Assembly: GCF_007827795.1 (NCBI RefSeq)
Contig: NZ_VITI01000001.1
Span: 682,001 to 746,000, forward strand
Length of the DNA stretch: 64,000 nt
Direction of reading: 5' to 3'
Source: Azospirillum brasilense
GTDB taxonomy: Bacteria; Pseudomonadota; Alphaproteobacteria; Azospirillales; Azospirillaceae
The notes beneath the pieces are model-generated. The model searched no databases, was not told the origin of the DNA, and worked only from the letters and a program-made list of their open reading frames with translations. Below are positions 1 to 9,338 of this stretch, piece by piece. Numbering within the stretch: position 1 is the first letter of the stretch; the number at the start of each line of letters is the position of its first letter. Both the position numbers and the translations under genes were made by a program.

Positions 1-59
1 TCCTGCCCTCCTTCGCCGAGCGCTATCTCTCCACCGCCCTGTTCGAAGGGCTGGAGTAA
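1..59 (+). CDS. cysK: Cysteine synthase, C-terminal end (partial)
   Basis: Only the last 18 codons are inside the window; the reading frame enters at base 3 and ends at the TAA at 57-59. The visible tail (LPSFAERYLSTALFEGLE) matches the C-terminus of PLP-dependent O-acetylserine sulfhydrylases, where a GERYLSTxLF-type segment follows the last strand. The enzyme makes cysteine from O-acetylserine and sulfide in the cytoplasm. The call rests on this short tail only, so CysK and CysM-type paralogues cannot be separated. Confidence 0.7.
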   Translation, partial: LPSFAERYLSTALFEGLE

Positions 60-68
60 ACCGGTCTC

Positions 69-104
69 CCCTCTCCCATATCCGCCTGCGGCCGTGGGAG
101 AGGG
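69..104. terminator. Hairpin downstream of cysK
   Basis: CCCTCTCCCA (69-78) pairs perfectly with TGGGAGAGGG (95-104) around a 16-base loop, ten bases after the cysK stop codon. No clear T-run follows, so it may be a transcript-stabilising or Rho-assisted structure. The CTCTCCC/GGGAGAG arms resemble the palindromic arms at 34.1-34.2 kb. Confidence 0.5.
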
Positions 105-217
105 ATGTCCGGCTTGCTAGCCGCGCAACCGGGCGGCGAATATTGCGCCGTCGCGCATCCTGTTGTAGAATGGGCTCCGTCCGGTCTTTGCGCCCGCCGT
201 TGTCATCGGGCGGCGCT

Positions 218-246
218 TTGACAAAAAGATTGGATTTTAGTAATCT
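218..246 (+). promoter_or_regulatory. Sigma-70-type promoter for the 270-aa unknown gene
   Basis: A perfect -35 TTGACA (218-223) is followed by an exactly 17-base AT-rich spacer and the -10 hexamer TAATCT (241-246). It is one of the two best-looking core promoters in the window and lies in a locally AT-rich patch. The start codon is about 115 bases downstream of the expected transcription start. Confidence 0.7.
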
Positions 247-368
247 AAACTGTCGGCGCCGGGGGTTTCGGCCGGCGCGGCTCCGCCGTTTCAGGCGACG
301 GCCCGGCTTGCGGCACGGCCGCCCGACGATGCGGAGCTGACGGCACAGGACCAGCGGGGGAGGCCACC

Positions 369-1181
369 ATGGGCGTTGCGATTCCGAATGCCTCGACGAT
401 GAACTGGTTCCAGTTCCGCGGCATCACCAACGAATTGGACTCCAACCTCGCATCCACCGACTACCGCCAGTTCACGGTGTCGAAGACCGGCGAATTCAAT
501 TTCAAGATCGCCGACATCAACACCAACATCAAGATCGTCGACCAGAACAACAAGGTCGTCGCCGAAGCCAAGGCGAAGAACGAGTCGGCGCAGACCAGCG
601 CGAAGCTCGGCCCCGGCACTTATACGGCGGTCATCTCCCAGGCCGTGCGCGGGGTGAACGAGCGGGAATACACGCTGGACATCACCGAACGCCAGAGCGT
701 CATGATGGTGGGGAGCGGCGCCCAGATGAAGGGCATCGCCCGCGCCGTCGTGGGCAACGATAGCGGCGTGCAGAAGCACTCGCTGACCGTCGCCCAGGGC
801 GGTGAGTTCGTCGGCAACATGTCCCTGCCCTACACGCGCTGGGCCGTCATGAGCAAGGAGGGCAAGGTCGTGGCCTCCGGCGACACGATGGACCCGGCGA
901 AGTCGGGCGAGGACATGCTGAAGAAGCCCAGCTTCAAGATCGAACCCGGCCAGTACGAGCTGGTGATCGTCCCGCCGAAGAACGTGGTCGGCGAAATCCC
1001 CTATCAGCTCAACTTCGTCCAGAAGGTGGCCAAGTCGCCCGACGACACGAGCGAGGAGCGCCCATTCGACAAGATCATGCGGGAACGCGAGGCCCGTCTG
1101 AAGCAGTGGGCGGCGGAGGATGCGAACAAATCGTCCAGCACGTCGAAGACCACCCCCTACAAGATGAGCCTGCTGGCCTGA
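369..1181 (+). CDS. Unknown protein with two beta-rich (PPC-like) halves
   Basis: The product is 270 aa and I do not recognise a named family with certainty. Two similar halves can be seen: each has beta-strand-like stretches and ends in a Gly-Pro-Gly-x-Tyr type turn (LGPGTYTAVI around residues 80-90, IEPGQYELVIVP around 196-207). This resembles the bacterial pre-peptidase C-terminal (PPC) type of beta-sandwich. There is no N-terminal signal peptide or membrane segment. The C-terminus is rich in Ser/Thr/Lys and ends in a small hydrophobic SLLA tail, so a type I secretion signal is conceivable but unproven. Asn, Lys and Thr are more frequent than in neighbouring proteins. The strong promoter and GGGGGAGG ribosome site suggest high expression. 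Confidence 0.6.
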   Translation: MGVAIPNASTMNWFQFRGITNELDSNLASTDYRQFTVSKTGEFNFKIADINTNIKIVDQNNKVVAEAKAKNESAQTSAKLGPGTYTAVISQAVRGVNEREYTLDITERQSVMMVGSGAQMKGIARAVVGNDSGVQKHSLTVAQGGEFVGNMSLPYTRWAVMSKEGKVVASGDTMDPAKSGEDMLKKPSFKIEPGQYELVIVPPKNVVGEIPYQLNFVQKVAKSPDDTSEERPFDKIMREREARLKQWAAEDANKSSSTSKTTPYKMSLLA

Positions 1182-1255
1182 CGCTTCCGCCCGCGGCGGG
1201 GCTCTGAGCAAGGGGGCTTGCGCGGCACGGGGCGTTCCGCGCTATTCTGCGGACC

Positions 1256-2044
1256 ATGGATTTCACCGACACCCAGCTTCACCGCTATTCCCGCCACATC
1301 ATCCTGCCGGAGGTCGGCGGCGTCGGGCAGGAGGCGCTGCTGCGTGCCCGCGTCCTGGTCATCGGGGCCGGCGGGCTGGGCGCGCCGTTGCTGCTCTACC
1401 TCGCCGCGGCGGGGGTGGGCACCATCGGCGTCATCGACGACGACACGGTGGACCTGTCCAACCTGCAACGGCAGGTGATCCACGATGAGTCGTCGCTCGG
1501 CGTTCCGAAGGTGGAGAGCGCCGCCGCCCGCATCCGCGCGCTGAACCCCGACGTGGCGGTGGAGGTGCACAAGGCGCGGCTGACCAGGGACAACGCGCTG
1601 GACCTGATCGGCCGCTACGACATCGTGGCCGACGGGTCGGACAATTTCGCCACGCGCTTCCTGCTGAACGACGCCTGCTACTTCGCGGGTAAGACGCTGG
1701 TGTCGGCGGCGATCCTGCGCTTCGACGGGCAGGTGTCCACCTTCAAGGCGCATCTCGGCGATCCGCACCCCTGCTACCGCTGCCTGTTCCCAGAGCCGCC
1801 GCCGCGCGGGCTGGTGCCGTCCTGCTCCGAGGGCGGCGTGCTGGGGGCGCTGGCCGGCTTCGTCGGCTCGCTCCAGACGACCGAGGTGCTGAAGGAGATC
1901 ATGGGCATCGGTGAGGGGCTGTCGGGCAGCCTGATGATGCTCGACACGCTGCACGCCTCGTTCCAGCGCATCACGGTGCGCCGCGACCCCGACTGCCCGC
2001 TGTGCGGCGCCCACCCGACCATCCACGACCTGTCCGCCCACTGA
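1256..2044 (+). CDS. moeB: Molybdopterin-synthase adenylyltransferase / ThiF-family E1-like enzyme
   Basis: This 262-aa HesA/MoeB/ThiF protein would adenylate the C-terminal glycine of a ubiquitin-like sulfur carrier (MoaD or ThiS) in the cytoplasm. The nucleotide-binding GAGGLG is at residues 37-42, followed by the D-x-V-D-x-S-N-L-x-R-Q signature with Asn69 and Arg72. A DGSDNFATR segment is also present. The structural zinc pairs C173/C176 and C247/C250 are both kept. It lacks the C-terminal rhodanese domain found in some homologues. The DsrE-like gene starts 23 bases downstream and is probably co-transcribed, consistent with sulfur-transfer chemistry. Whether MoaD or ThiS is the true partner cannot be read here. 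Confidence 0.85.
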   Translation: MDFTDTQLHRYSRHIILPEVGGVGQEALLRARVLVIGAGGLGAPLLLYLAAAGVGTIGVIDDDTVDLSNLQRQVIHDESSLGVPKVESAAARIRALNPDVAVEVHKARLTRDNALDLIGRYDIVADGSDNFATRFLLNDACYFAGKTLVSAAILRFDGQVSTFKAHLGDPHPCYRCLFPEPPPRGLVPSCSEGGVLGALAGFVGSLQTTEVLKEIMGIGEGLSGSLMMLDTLHASFQRITVRRDPDCPLCGAHPTIHDLSAH

Positions 2045-2067
2045 GCGGCGGCTGAGAGGCTCCCCCC

Positions 2068-2505
2068 ATGGAAGGTCCTGAAAACCTGTCCATCGTCCTG
2101 TTCGCGGGCGGCTTCGACCGGGTTCACTACGCCCTGGTGATGGCCAGCGCGGCGGCGGCGACCAACCGCAAGGTCACGCTGTTCTTCACCGGCCGCGCCC
2201 TGAACACGCTGCTGGCCGAGGACGCGGACGGCGCGCCGGGCTGGCACCGGCTGGACCCCGCCGACGACGGCCGCCGCCCGGCGGAGCGCGACGCCGCCTT
2301 CACCGCCGACGGGCTGGCCGGCTTCGAGGAGTTGCTGGAAGCCTGCGTGATGCTGAAGGTCACGGTCATGGCCTGCGAGATGGGGCTGCGCGCGCTCGGC
2401 CTGCCCGTTGGCGCCCCGCTGCGCCCCGACGTGCCGGTGAAGACCGGCGGAGTCGTCACCTTTCTGAACGACGCGCCGAAGACCGGCGCGATCCTGTTCG
2501 TGTGA
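2068..2505 (+). CDS. DsrE/DsrF-like family protein
   Basis: A 145-aa small alpha/beta protein of the DsrE/DsrF fold. The N-terminus (SIVLFAGGFDRVHYALVMASAAAA) matches the first strand and helix of this family, and a conserved-looking cysteine sits in VMACEMGLRALG (around residue 98). Members act as sulfur relay proteins or as uncharacterised peroxiredoxin-like proteins. It follows moeB closely and its TGA overlaps the GTG of the next gene, so the three form an operon. The specific partner is unknown. Confidence 0.7.
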   Translation: MEGPENLSIVLFAGGFDRVHYALVMASAAAATNRKVTLFFTGRALNTLLAEDADGAPGWHRLDPADDGRRPAERDAAFTADGLAGFEELLEACVMLKVTVMACEMGLRALGLPVGAPLRPDVPVKTGGVVTFLNDAPKTGAILFV

Positions 2506-2768
2506 GCGCCATGACCGACGACCACAGCTTGGTGATCGAACACGCGAACCGCTTCGAGGCGATCGCCGCGGAGGGTTTCGAGGGCCGGCCCTACCGGGAC
2601 GCGCTGGCCCATCTGGCGCAGCATGTGACGGCCCACCCCGATCTCGCCCCGCGGGTGGCGTACGCCCTGCGCATGATGATCGGCTTCATCGAGGACAGCG
2701 ACCCGGCGAAGCGCTTCGGCCCGAAGGTTGAGATATTGCGGGAGGCGGTGGGGCTGCTGGAGGGGTGA
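2502..2768 (+). CDS. Conserved small protein of unknown function
   Basis: An 88-aa, largely helical, acidic cytoplasmic protein without recognisable motif. The frame opens with a GTG (2502) that overlaps the TGA of the dsrE-like gene (GTGTGA arrangement), which implies translational coupling. An ATG at 2511 is the alternative start. Being the third gene of the moeB-dsrE unit, it may help the same sulfur pathway, but that is inference from position only. Confidence 0.6.
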   Translation: MSAMTDDHSLVIEHANRFEAIAAEGFEGRPYRDALAHLAQHVTAHPDLAPRVAYALRMMIGFIEDSDPAKRFGPKVEILREAVGLLEG

Positions 2769-2786
2769 ACAGCTCCGCCACGTGGC

Positions 2787-2906
2787 CCCCACCCTTCCCA
2801 CGCTTGCGCGTGGGCCCCTTCCCTCCCCCGCTTCGCAGGAGAGGGAGATGGTCGCGAAGCGGCGGCAGTCCCCTCCCCTGCGAAGCGGGGGAGGGTAAGG
2901 GTGGGG
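2787..2906. repeat. Nested palindromic element between convergent genes
   Basis: CCCCACCCTT (2787-2796) pairs with AAGGGTGGGG (2897-2906). Inside it, a 25-base arm at 2821-2845 pairs with 2871-2895 with a single mismatch (core CCCCCGCTTCGCAGG). The element fills almost the whole space between two convergent genes and should act as a bidirectional terminator. Its size and arm sequence look like a dispersed palindromic repeat of this lineage. Confidence 0.65.
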
Positions 2907-2931
2907 CAAGGTCAGCGTCCGGGCATTTCGG

Positions 2932-3636
<705 letters not shown>

Positions 3637-3667
3637 GCTTGTCCCGCTCCCACTGCGCGTCTCGCCG

Positions 3668-4468
3668 TCACGCGGCATGTCCCGCTCCATCGTTATCCGG
3701 GCCGCCGTCCCGCGGCAATCCCCGTTCCACCGCCTCGGTGACCGCATCCATGACCGAACCGCCCGGCTCGACCACGGCGAAGCTGCTGCCGTCGTTCTTC
3801 GGACGCGCCGCGCGCAGCGTCGTCCCGACCACCAGATAGTGGATGGTCTCGGCGATGTTGGTGGCGTGGTCGCCGATCCGCTCCAGGTTCTTCGCCATGA
3901 ACAGCAGGTGCGTGCAGGGCGTGATGTTGCGCGGGTCCTCCATCATGTAGGTCAGGACCTCGCGGAACAGGCTGGTGTAGAGGTCGTCCAGTTCCTCGTC
4001 GCGCTCCCAGGCGGCGATGGCGCGCTGGACGTCGCGCTCGATGTAGGCGTCCAGCACGTCCTTCATGATCGACTCGACCAGCCGCCCCATGCGCGGGATC
4101 GCCACCGCCGGGCGCACCACCGGCACCTGGGCCAGCGCCAGCGAGCGCTTGGCGATGTTGGAGGCGTAGTCGCCGATCCGCTCCAGGTCCGACGCGATCT
4201 TCAGCGCCGACACGATCTCGCGCAGGTCCTGGGCCAGCGGCTGGCGCAGGGCGAGCAGGCGCACGGCCTCGGCGTCGATGTCGCGCTCGTAGGCGTCGAT
4301 GCGCAGGTCGGCCTGCATGACCTGGGCGGCCAGCGCGACGTCGCGGCGGGCCACCGCCTTCACGGCGGCGTCCACCTGCGCTTCGGCGACGCCGCCCATC
4401 TGGGTGATCAGGTTGGACAGGCGCTCAAGTTCGTGCGCGAAGGAACGCACGATGTGTTCGTTGCTCAT
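3668..4468 (-). CDS. phoU: Phosphate signalling protein PhoU
   Basis: A 266-aa all-helical protein with the two PhoU three-helix repeats and their ExxxD metal-binding segments (ASDLERIGDYASNIAKRSLAL near residues 87-107 and KNLERIGDHATNIAETIHYL near 194-213). PhoU links the state of the Pst transporter to PhoR and represses the regulon when phosphate is plentiful. The C-terminus has about 30 additional low-complexity residues past the second repeat. It sits between pstB (46 bases upstream) and phoB, the classical order. Confidence 0.93.
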   Translation of the reverse strand: MSNEHIVRSFAHELERLSNLITQMGGVAEAQVDAAVKAVARRDVALAAQVMQADLRIDAYERDIDAEAVRLLALRQPLAQDLREIVSALKIASDLERIGDYASNIAKRSLALAQVPVVRPAVAIPRMGRLVESIMKDVLDAYIERDVQRAIAAWERDEELDDLYTSLFREVLTYMMEDPRNITPCTHLLFMAKNLERIGDHATNIAETIHYLVVGTTLRAARPKNDGSSFAVVEPGGSVMDAVTEAVERGLPRDGGPDNDGAGHAA

Positions 4469-4513
4469 GCTTCACGTCCTTCGCTGATGGAAGAGTAGTG
4501 GCGATGCCGGGGA

Positions 4514-5332
4514 TCAGCCGTAGCGGCCGGTGATGTAGCCCTGGGTGCGCTCGTCCCGCGGGTTGGTGAAGATTTCCTCGGTGTCGTCGCACTCGACCAT
4601 GTCGCCGAGATGGAAGAAGGCGGTCTTCTGGGAGACGCGGGCCGCCTGCTGCATGTTGTGGGTGACGATGACGATCGTGTAGTTCTCGCGCAGCTCGTCG
4701 ATCAGCTCCTCAATGTGGGCCGTCGCGATGGGGTCGAGCGCCGAGCAGGGCTCGTCCATCAGGATCACCTCGGGGCTGACGGCGATGGCGCGGGCGATGC
4801 ACAGGCGCTGCTGCTGGCCGCCGGACAGGCCGGTGCCCGGCTCGCGCAGGCGGTCCTTCACCTCGTTCCACAGGCCGGCGCGCTGCAGCGAGGTCTGGAC
4901 GATCTCGTCCATCTCGTCGCGGTGGCTGGCGATGCCGTGGATGCGCGGGCCGTAAGCGATGTTGTCGTAGATCGACTTCGGGAACGGGTTCGGCTTCTGG
5001 AAGACCATGCCGACGCGGGCGCGGAGTTGCACCGCGTCGATGTTCTTGCCGTAGACGTCCTCGCCGTCGAGCGCGATCAGCCCCTCGACGCGGCAGTTCT
5101 CGATGGTGTCGTTCATGCGGTTCAGGCAGCGCAGGAACGTCGACTTGCCGCAGCCGGACGGGCCGATCAGGGCCATCACGCGGTTTTCCTGGATCTCCAG
5201 GTTGATGCCCTTGAGCGCCTGTTTGGCCCCGTAGAACACCTTGACGTCACGGGCGACCATCTTGGTGCCGTGGATGCCGGCGGCGGGACGCGAAGCCATG
5301 GCCGTGGCCGGGATGTGGGTCTGGACGCTCAT
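4514..5332 (-). CDS. pstB: Phosphate ABC transporter ATP-binding protein PstB
   Basis: A 272-aa ABC ATPase with Walker [10 protein letters not shown], a Q-loop, the signature LSGGQQQR and Walker [14 protein letters not shown]. The specific PstB markers are the CLNRMND segment after Walker A, the [18 protein letters not shown] stretch, and the C-terminal [10 protein letters not shown]. It energises phosphate uptake through PstC/PstA at the inner membrane. It starts four bases after the pstA stop, indicating tight operon coupling. Confidence 0.96.
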   Translation of the reverse strand: MSVQTHIPATAMASRPAAGIHGTKMVARDVKVFYGAKQALKGINLEIQENRVMALIGPSGCGKSTFLRCLNRMNDTIENCRVEGLIALDGEDVYGKNIDAVQLRARVGMVFQKPNPFPKSIYDNIAYGPRIHGIASHRDEMDEIVQTSLQRAGLWNEVKDRLREPGTGLSGGQQQRLCIARAIAVSPEVILMDEPCSALDPIATAHIEELIDELRENYTIVIVTHNMQQAARVSQKTAFFHLGDMVECDDTEEIFTNPRDERTQGYITGRYG

Positions 5333-5336
5333 GGGG

Positions 5337-6635
5337 TTACCAACGCCTCTCGAATTTCTTGCGCAGGAAGACGGCCAGGCCGTTCATCAGGATGAGGAAG
5401 GCGAGCAGGATCAGGATCGCCGCGGAGGTGCGCTCCGTGAAGGCCCGCTCGGGGCTGTCCGCCCACATGTAGATCTGCACCGGCATGGCCGTGGCGCTGT
5501 CGGTCAGGCCGCCCGGGATGTCCACGATGAAGGCTACCATGCCGATCATCAGCAGCGGCGCCGTCTCGCCCAGCGCGCGGGCCATGCCGATGATGGTGCC
5601 GGTCAGGATGCCCGGCAGGGCCAGCGGCAGAACGTGGTGCGTCACCGTCTGCAGCGGCGAGGCGCCGACGCCCAGCGCCGCTTCGCGGATCGACGGCGGC
5701 ACCGCCTTCAGCGCAACACGCGAGGCGATGATGATGACCGGCAGGGTCATCAGCGCCATCACCAGACCGCCGACCAGCGGGGCGGAGCGCGGCAGCCCGA
5801 AGAAGCCGAGGAACACCGCCAGACCGAGCAGGCCGAAGATGATCGACGGCACCGCGGCGAGGTTGTTGATGTTGACCTCGATCAGGTCGGTCCAGCGGTT
5901 CTTCGGCGCGAACTCCTCCAGATAGACCGCGGCGGCGATGCCGATCGGCACCGACAGCAGCATGGTCACCACCAGCGTCAGGGCGGAGCCGACGACGGCC
6001 CCCAGGATGCCCGCCTGTTCCGGCTCGCGGCTGTCGCCGGCGGTGAACAGGGTGGTGTTGAAGGTGCTGCGGATCGACCCGTTGGCGACCAGCGCGTCGA
6101 TGGCGGTGATCTTGACGTCGCTCAACCGGCGCTCGCTCTCCGGCACGTCGCGCCGGATGAAGCCCTTCATGAACTGGTCGATCTCGTCGTCGGCGCGGAC
6201 CCAGACCGTCTGCGTGGTGCCGACGATGGACGGGTTGGCGTTGACCATCGCCTCCAGCTCGTACGGCGCGCCTGAGGACAGCAGGTCGTTCAGCGAGCGG
6301 CGGGTGGCGCGGTCGGTGGCCGCCGGGACCTGGGCGTAGAGCGCCTGCCGGACGATGGCGGTGTAGTTCCGCTCCTCGACCTGCTGCTTGTCGAGCGTCA
6401 CCTCCAGCCGGATCTGCGCCTGCCAGAAGGCGGTGTAGCCCTTGCTGACGATGGAGCCGAGCAGAACCACCAGCATCAGAGACGCGATCCCGACGGCGAG
6501 CATCCCGGCGATCCGGAACCGGCGCTCCGCGGCGTAGCGGCGGCGCAGGCGGGCGGAGAACTCCTCGCTCTGGTAGCGCGACTTGGTGACGGCGACCGAC
6601 ATGGCCCGCGTATCCTGTTCCACGAGGTCAGTCAT
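5337..6635 (-). CDS. pstA: Phosphate ABC transporter permease PstA
   Basis: A 432-aa inner-membrane permease. The first 220 residues contain one membrane segment (about 43-65) and a long periplasmic domain of the alphaproteobacterial DUF3333 type. The BPD permease core follows, with the EAA loop [27 protein letters not shown]. Standard enteric PstA is about 300 aa, so the extension is real and lineage-typical. The ATG overlaps the end of pstC by eight bases. Confidence 0.93.
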   Translation of the reverse strand: MTDLVEQDTRAMSVAVTKSRYQSEEFSARLRRRYAAERRFRIAGMLAVGIASLMLVVLLGSIVSKGYTAFWQAQIRLEVTLDKQQVEERNYTAIVRQALYAQVPAATDRATRRSLNDLLSSGAPYELEAMVNANPSIVGTTQTVWVRADDEIDQFMKGFIRRDVPESERRLSDVKITAIDALVANGSIRSTFNTTLFTAGDSREPEQAGILGAVVGSALTLVVTMLLSVPIGIAAAVYLEEFAPKNRWTDLIEVNINNLAAVPSIIFGLLGLAVFLGFFGLPRSAPLVGGLVMALMTLPVIIIASRVALKAVPPSIREAALGVGASPLQTVTHHVLPLALPGILTGTIIGMARALGETAPLLMIGMVAFIVDIPGGLTDSATAMPVQIYMWADSPERAFTERTSAAILILLAFLILMNGLAVFLRKKFERRW

Positions 6636-8010
6636 ATTTCTCTCGATACTTCTGGACCACCCGGAGGGCGACCATGTTGAGGGTGAGGGTCACGACGAAC
6701 AGGACGAGGCCCAGCCCGAAGGCCGACAGCGTCTTGGGGCTGTCGAACTCCTGGTCGCCGACCAGCAGCGTGGCGATCTGCGTCGTCACCGTGGTCACGG
6801 CGTCCAGCGGGTTGGCGGTCAGGTTGGCGGTGAGGCCGGCGGCCATGGTGACGATCATCGTCTCGCCGATGGCGCGGCTGACCGCCAGCATGATGGCGGC
6901 GACAATGCCCGGCAGGGCGGCGGGCAGCACGACCAGCCGGATCGTCTCCGACTTGGTGGCGCCCAGCCCGTAGGAGCCGTCGCGCAAGCTCTGCGGCACC
7001 GCGTTGATGACGTCGTCCGACAGCGAGCTGACGAAGGGGATGATCATCACGCCCATCACGAAGCCGGCGGCCAGCGCCGATTCCGAGCTGACGCTCAGCC
7101 CCAGGCTGTTGCCCACGTCGCGGACGAAGGGCGCCATGGTCAGGGCGGCGAAGAAGCCGTAGACCACGGTCGGGATGCCGGCCAGCACCTCCAGGATCGG
7201 CTTCAGCCAGGTGCGCAGGCCCGGGCTGGCGTATTCCGACATGAAGATGGCCGCCATCAGCCCGACCGGAACCGCCACCGCCATGGCGATGCCGGTGATC
7301 AGCAGCGTGCCGGCGAACAGCGGGATCGCGCCGAAGGAGCCGCTGGAGCCCACCTGGTCGGCGCGCATGGCCATCTGCGGGCTCCAGTGCGTGCCGAACA
7401 GGAACTCCAGGGGATTGACCACCGCGAAGAAGCGGATCGCCTCGAACAGAAGCGACAGCACGATGCCGATAGTGGTCAGGATGGCGACCAGCGAGCAGAT
7501 GACCAGCGCGATGTTGACTGTGCGCTCCACCCGGTTGCGGGCGCGCAGGTCGGGGTCGATCCGGCCGCGGGCGTAGAGCAGGCCGCCGATGGCGATGCAG
7601 CAGCCGATGACCAGCAGGCTCCAGTCGCCGAGCGCGTGCAGCCGCAGATAGCGCTCCGCCGCGGCGACCACCTCCGGATCGGGCTCGCGGCCCGTGGTGA
7701 CGCCGTGGGCGAGGTTCAGGATGTCGGCGCGCAGCAGGCCGAGCGACTGGGCGTCGCCGTTGACCAGCCGGTCCGGCAGGCCGGACAGGACCATCTGCAT
7801 GACCAGCCAGCCTTCCGACGCCCCCCAGAAGGCGAAGAGCAGCAGGGCCGGAAGCCCCGCCCAGAGGGCGACGTAGAAGCCGTGGTAGGACGGCACCGAA
7901 TGAAGCTCGACGATGCGGCCGCCGACGGAGGCGACGGCACGCGACCGGCCCATCTGGTAACCGATCACTGTGAGCAGGGCCAGAATGATGAGCAGTACCG
8001 TGAGCTGCAT
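6628..8010 (-). CDS. pstC: Phosphate ABC transporter permease PstC
   Basis: A 460-aa inner-membrane permease with extra N-terminal membrane segments (about residues 1-20, 45-70 and 130-150) before the usual six-helix PstC core. The EAA loop is present (LRDGSYGLGATKSETIRLVVLPAALPGI). PstC from enterics is about 320 aa; the long N-terminus parallels that of PstA next door. It follows pstS with a hairpin between them. Confidence 0.92.
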   Translation of the reverse strand: MQLTVLLIILALLTVIGYQMGRSRAVASVGGRIVELHSVPSYHGFYVALWAGLPALLLFAFWGASEGWLVMQMVLSGLPDRLVNGDAQSLGLLRADILNLAHGVTTGREPDPEVVAAAERYLRLHALGDWSLLVIGCCIAIGGLLYARGRIDPDLRARNRVERTVNIALVICSLVAILTTIGIVLSLLFEAIRFFAVVNPLEFLFGTHWSPQMAMRADQVGSSGSFGAIPLFAGTLLITGIAMAVAVPVGLMAAIFMSEYASPGLRTWLKPILEVLAGIPTVVYGFFAALTMAPFVRDVGNSLGLSVSSESALAAGFVMGVMIIPFVSSLSDDVINAVPQSLRDGSYGLGATKSETIRLVVLPAALPGIVAAIMLAVSRAIGETMIVTMAAGLTANLTANPLDAVTTVTTQIATLLVGDQEFDSPKTLSAFGLGLVLFVVTLTLNMVALRVVQKYREKYD

Positions 8011-8060
8011 GCGAAACCGCCGGAAATGGGCTGAAAACGGGCTCTTGGCACAAACGGGAA

Positions 8061-8090
8061 ACCGGCGGCCCTCCGAGGAGAGCCGCCGGT
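8061..8090 (-). promoter_or_regulatory. Intercistronic hairpin between pstS and pstC
   Basis: ACCGGCGGC (8061-8069) pairs perfectly with GCCGCCGGT (8082-8090), extended by an inner CTCC/GGAG pairing. It lies 13 bases after the pstS stop and lacks a T-run. In pst operons such structures let the binding protein be made in excess over the membrane components by partial termination or 3'-end protection; that role is inferred here. Confidence 0.6.
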
Positions 8091-8102
8091 CGCGTCAGCC
8101 GG

Positions 8103-9146
8103 TCAGAGCTGGAGCGGGGTCAGGTTGGTCGCCGAGGTGCGGGCGGCGTCGCGCTCCGCCTTCGGCAGGGAGATCAGACCCTTGTCGGACAGGTAGCCGT
8201 CCTCGCCCATCGCGCGCTCCGAGGTGAACTCGGCGACCAGCTCGCGGATGCCCGGGATGACGCCGGCGTGGGCGTTCTTGATGTAGATGAACAGCGGGCG
8301 CGACAGCTCGTACTTGCCGGCCTGGACCGCTTCCGGCGACAGATCGACGCCGTCCATCTTGGCGGTCTGCAGCTTGTCGCGGTTCTGGTCGTAGAAGCTG
8401 TAGCCGAACACGCCGAAGGCGTCGGGGTTGGCGGTCAGCTTCTGGACGATCAGGTTGTCGTTCTCACCGGCCTCGACGTAGCCGCCGTCCTCGCGGATGG
8501 TCATGCAGGCCTTTTCACGGGCCTTCTCGTCGGCGACGATGGTCTTCACCTCGGCGACCTTCTTACAGCCTTCGAGCATCACCAGCTCGTTGAAGCTGTC
8601 GCGGGTGCCGGACGTCGGGGGCGGGCCGAGAACCTCGATCTCCTTGTTCGGGAGCTTCGGGTCGATGTCCGACCACTTCTTGTAGGGGTTGGCGACCATC
8701 TTGCCGTCGACCGGCACGTCCTTGGCCAGGGCCTTCCACAGGACCTTGGTGGTCAGGTCGGTGTGCGGGGCCTGCTTGGAATAGGCCAGCGCGATGCCGT
8801 CGTAGCCGATCTTCAGCTCGGTGATCTGGGCGACGCCGTTGGCGGCGCACTGCTCGACCTCGGACTTCTTGATGCGGCGCGAGGCGTTCGCGACGTCCGG
8901 ATGCTGCGGGCCGACGCCCGCGCAGAACAGCTTCAGGCCGCCGCCGGTGCCGGTCGACTCGACGACCGGGGTCTTGAACTTGCCGCCCTTGCCGAAGGCC
9001 TCGGCAACCGCCGTGGTGAACGGGAACACGGTCGAGGAGCCGACGGCGCGGATCTGGTCGCGCGACTGGGCGTTCGCAGCACCCGTGAAGGCGGCGGTCA
9101 TGGCGACGACCGCAGCGGCGGTGACGGCGAGCTTCTTGGAATTCAC
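8103..9146 (-). CDS. pstS: Phosphate-binding periplasmic protein PstS
   Basis: A 347-aa exported binding protein with a Sec signal peptide (MNSKKLAVTAAAVVAMTAAFTGAANA, cleavage after ANA about residue 26). The mature start RDQIRAVGSSTVFPF carries the phosphate-binding SST motif, and a later TSGTRD loop (about residues 183-188) is the second phosphate-binding site. It captures phosphate for PstCAB. The promoter region upstream has a three-repeat Pho box. Confidence 0.95.
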   Translation of the reverse strand: MNSKKLAVTAAAVVAMTAAFTGAANAQSRDQIRAVGSSTVFPFTTAVAEAFGKGGKFKTPVVESTGTGGGLKLFCAGVGPQHPDVANASRRIKKSEVEQCAANGVAQITELKIGYDGIALAYSKQAPHTDLTTKVLWKALAKDVPVDGKMVANPYKKWSDIDPKLPNKEIEVLGPPPTSGTRDSFNELVMLEGCKKVAEVKTIVADEKAREKACMTIREDGGYVEAGENDNLIVQKLTANPDAFGVFGYSFYDQNRDKLQTAKMDGVDLSPEAVQAGKYELSRPLFIYIKNAHAGVIPGIRELVAEFTSERAMGEDGYLSDKGLISLPKAERDAARTSATNLTPLQL

Positions 9147-9269
9147 GGTGATCCCTCCGATGGTCCGGATGTCTCTTTACCGGGGAACGCGATGGTCCAA
9201 CCCCGTGCCGCTTCCCCCAGGGGCGGGCGGCTTGCGGGGCGGACACTAGTCGGGGTCCGCGACGCGCTG

Positions 9270-9298
9270 ATTACGGTTTTATGACAGTTTCATGACGA
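9270..9298 (-). promoter_or_regulatory. PhoB-binding Pho box for pstS
   Basis: On the minus strand three seven-base direct repeats are spaced exactly 11 bases apart: TCGTCAT, CTGTCAT, CCGTAAT, with A-rich four-base spacers (GAAA, AAAA). This is the classical Pho box architecture (CTGTCAT-N4-CTGTCAT) with an additional half-site. It ends about 124 bases upstream of the pstS start and is in the 192-base gap between phoR and pstS, so pst has its own PhoB-dependent promoter. Confidence 0.85.
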
Positions 9299-9338
9299 CG
9301 CCCACTTTCGGTCACGCCGATGGGGGTAACCGCAACCT

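Larger units (their letters stand above)
60..368. other. Intergenic region: terminator, promoter and long leader
   Basis: This 309-base gap holds the cysK hairpin (69-104), then a near-consensus promoter (218-246) and a leader of about 115 bases that is very GC-rich. A strong ribosome binding site (GGGGGAGG at about 356-363) precedes the ATG at 369. I see no other gene in it. Confidence 0.6.
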
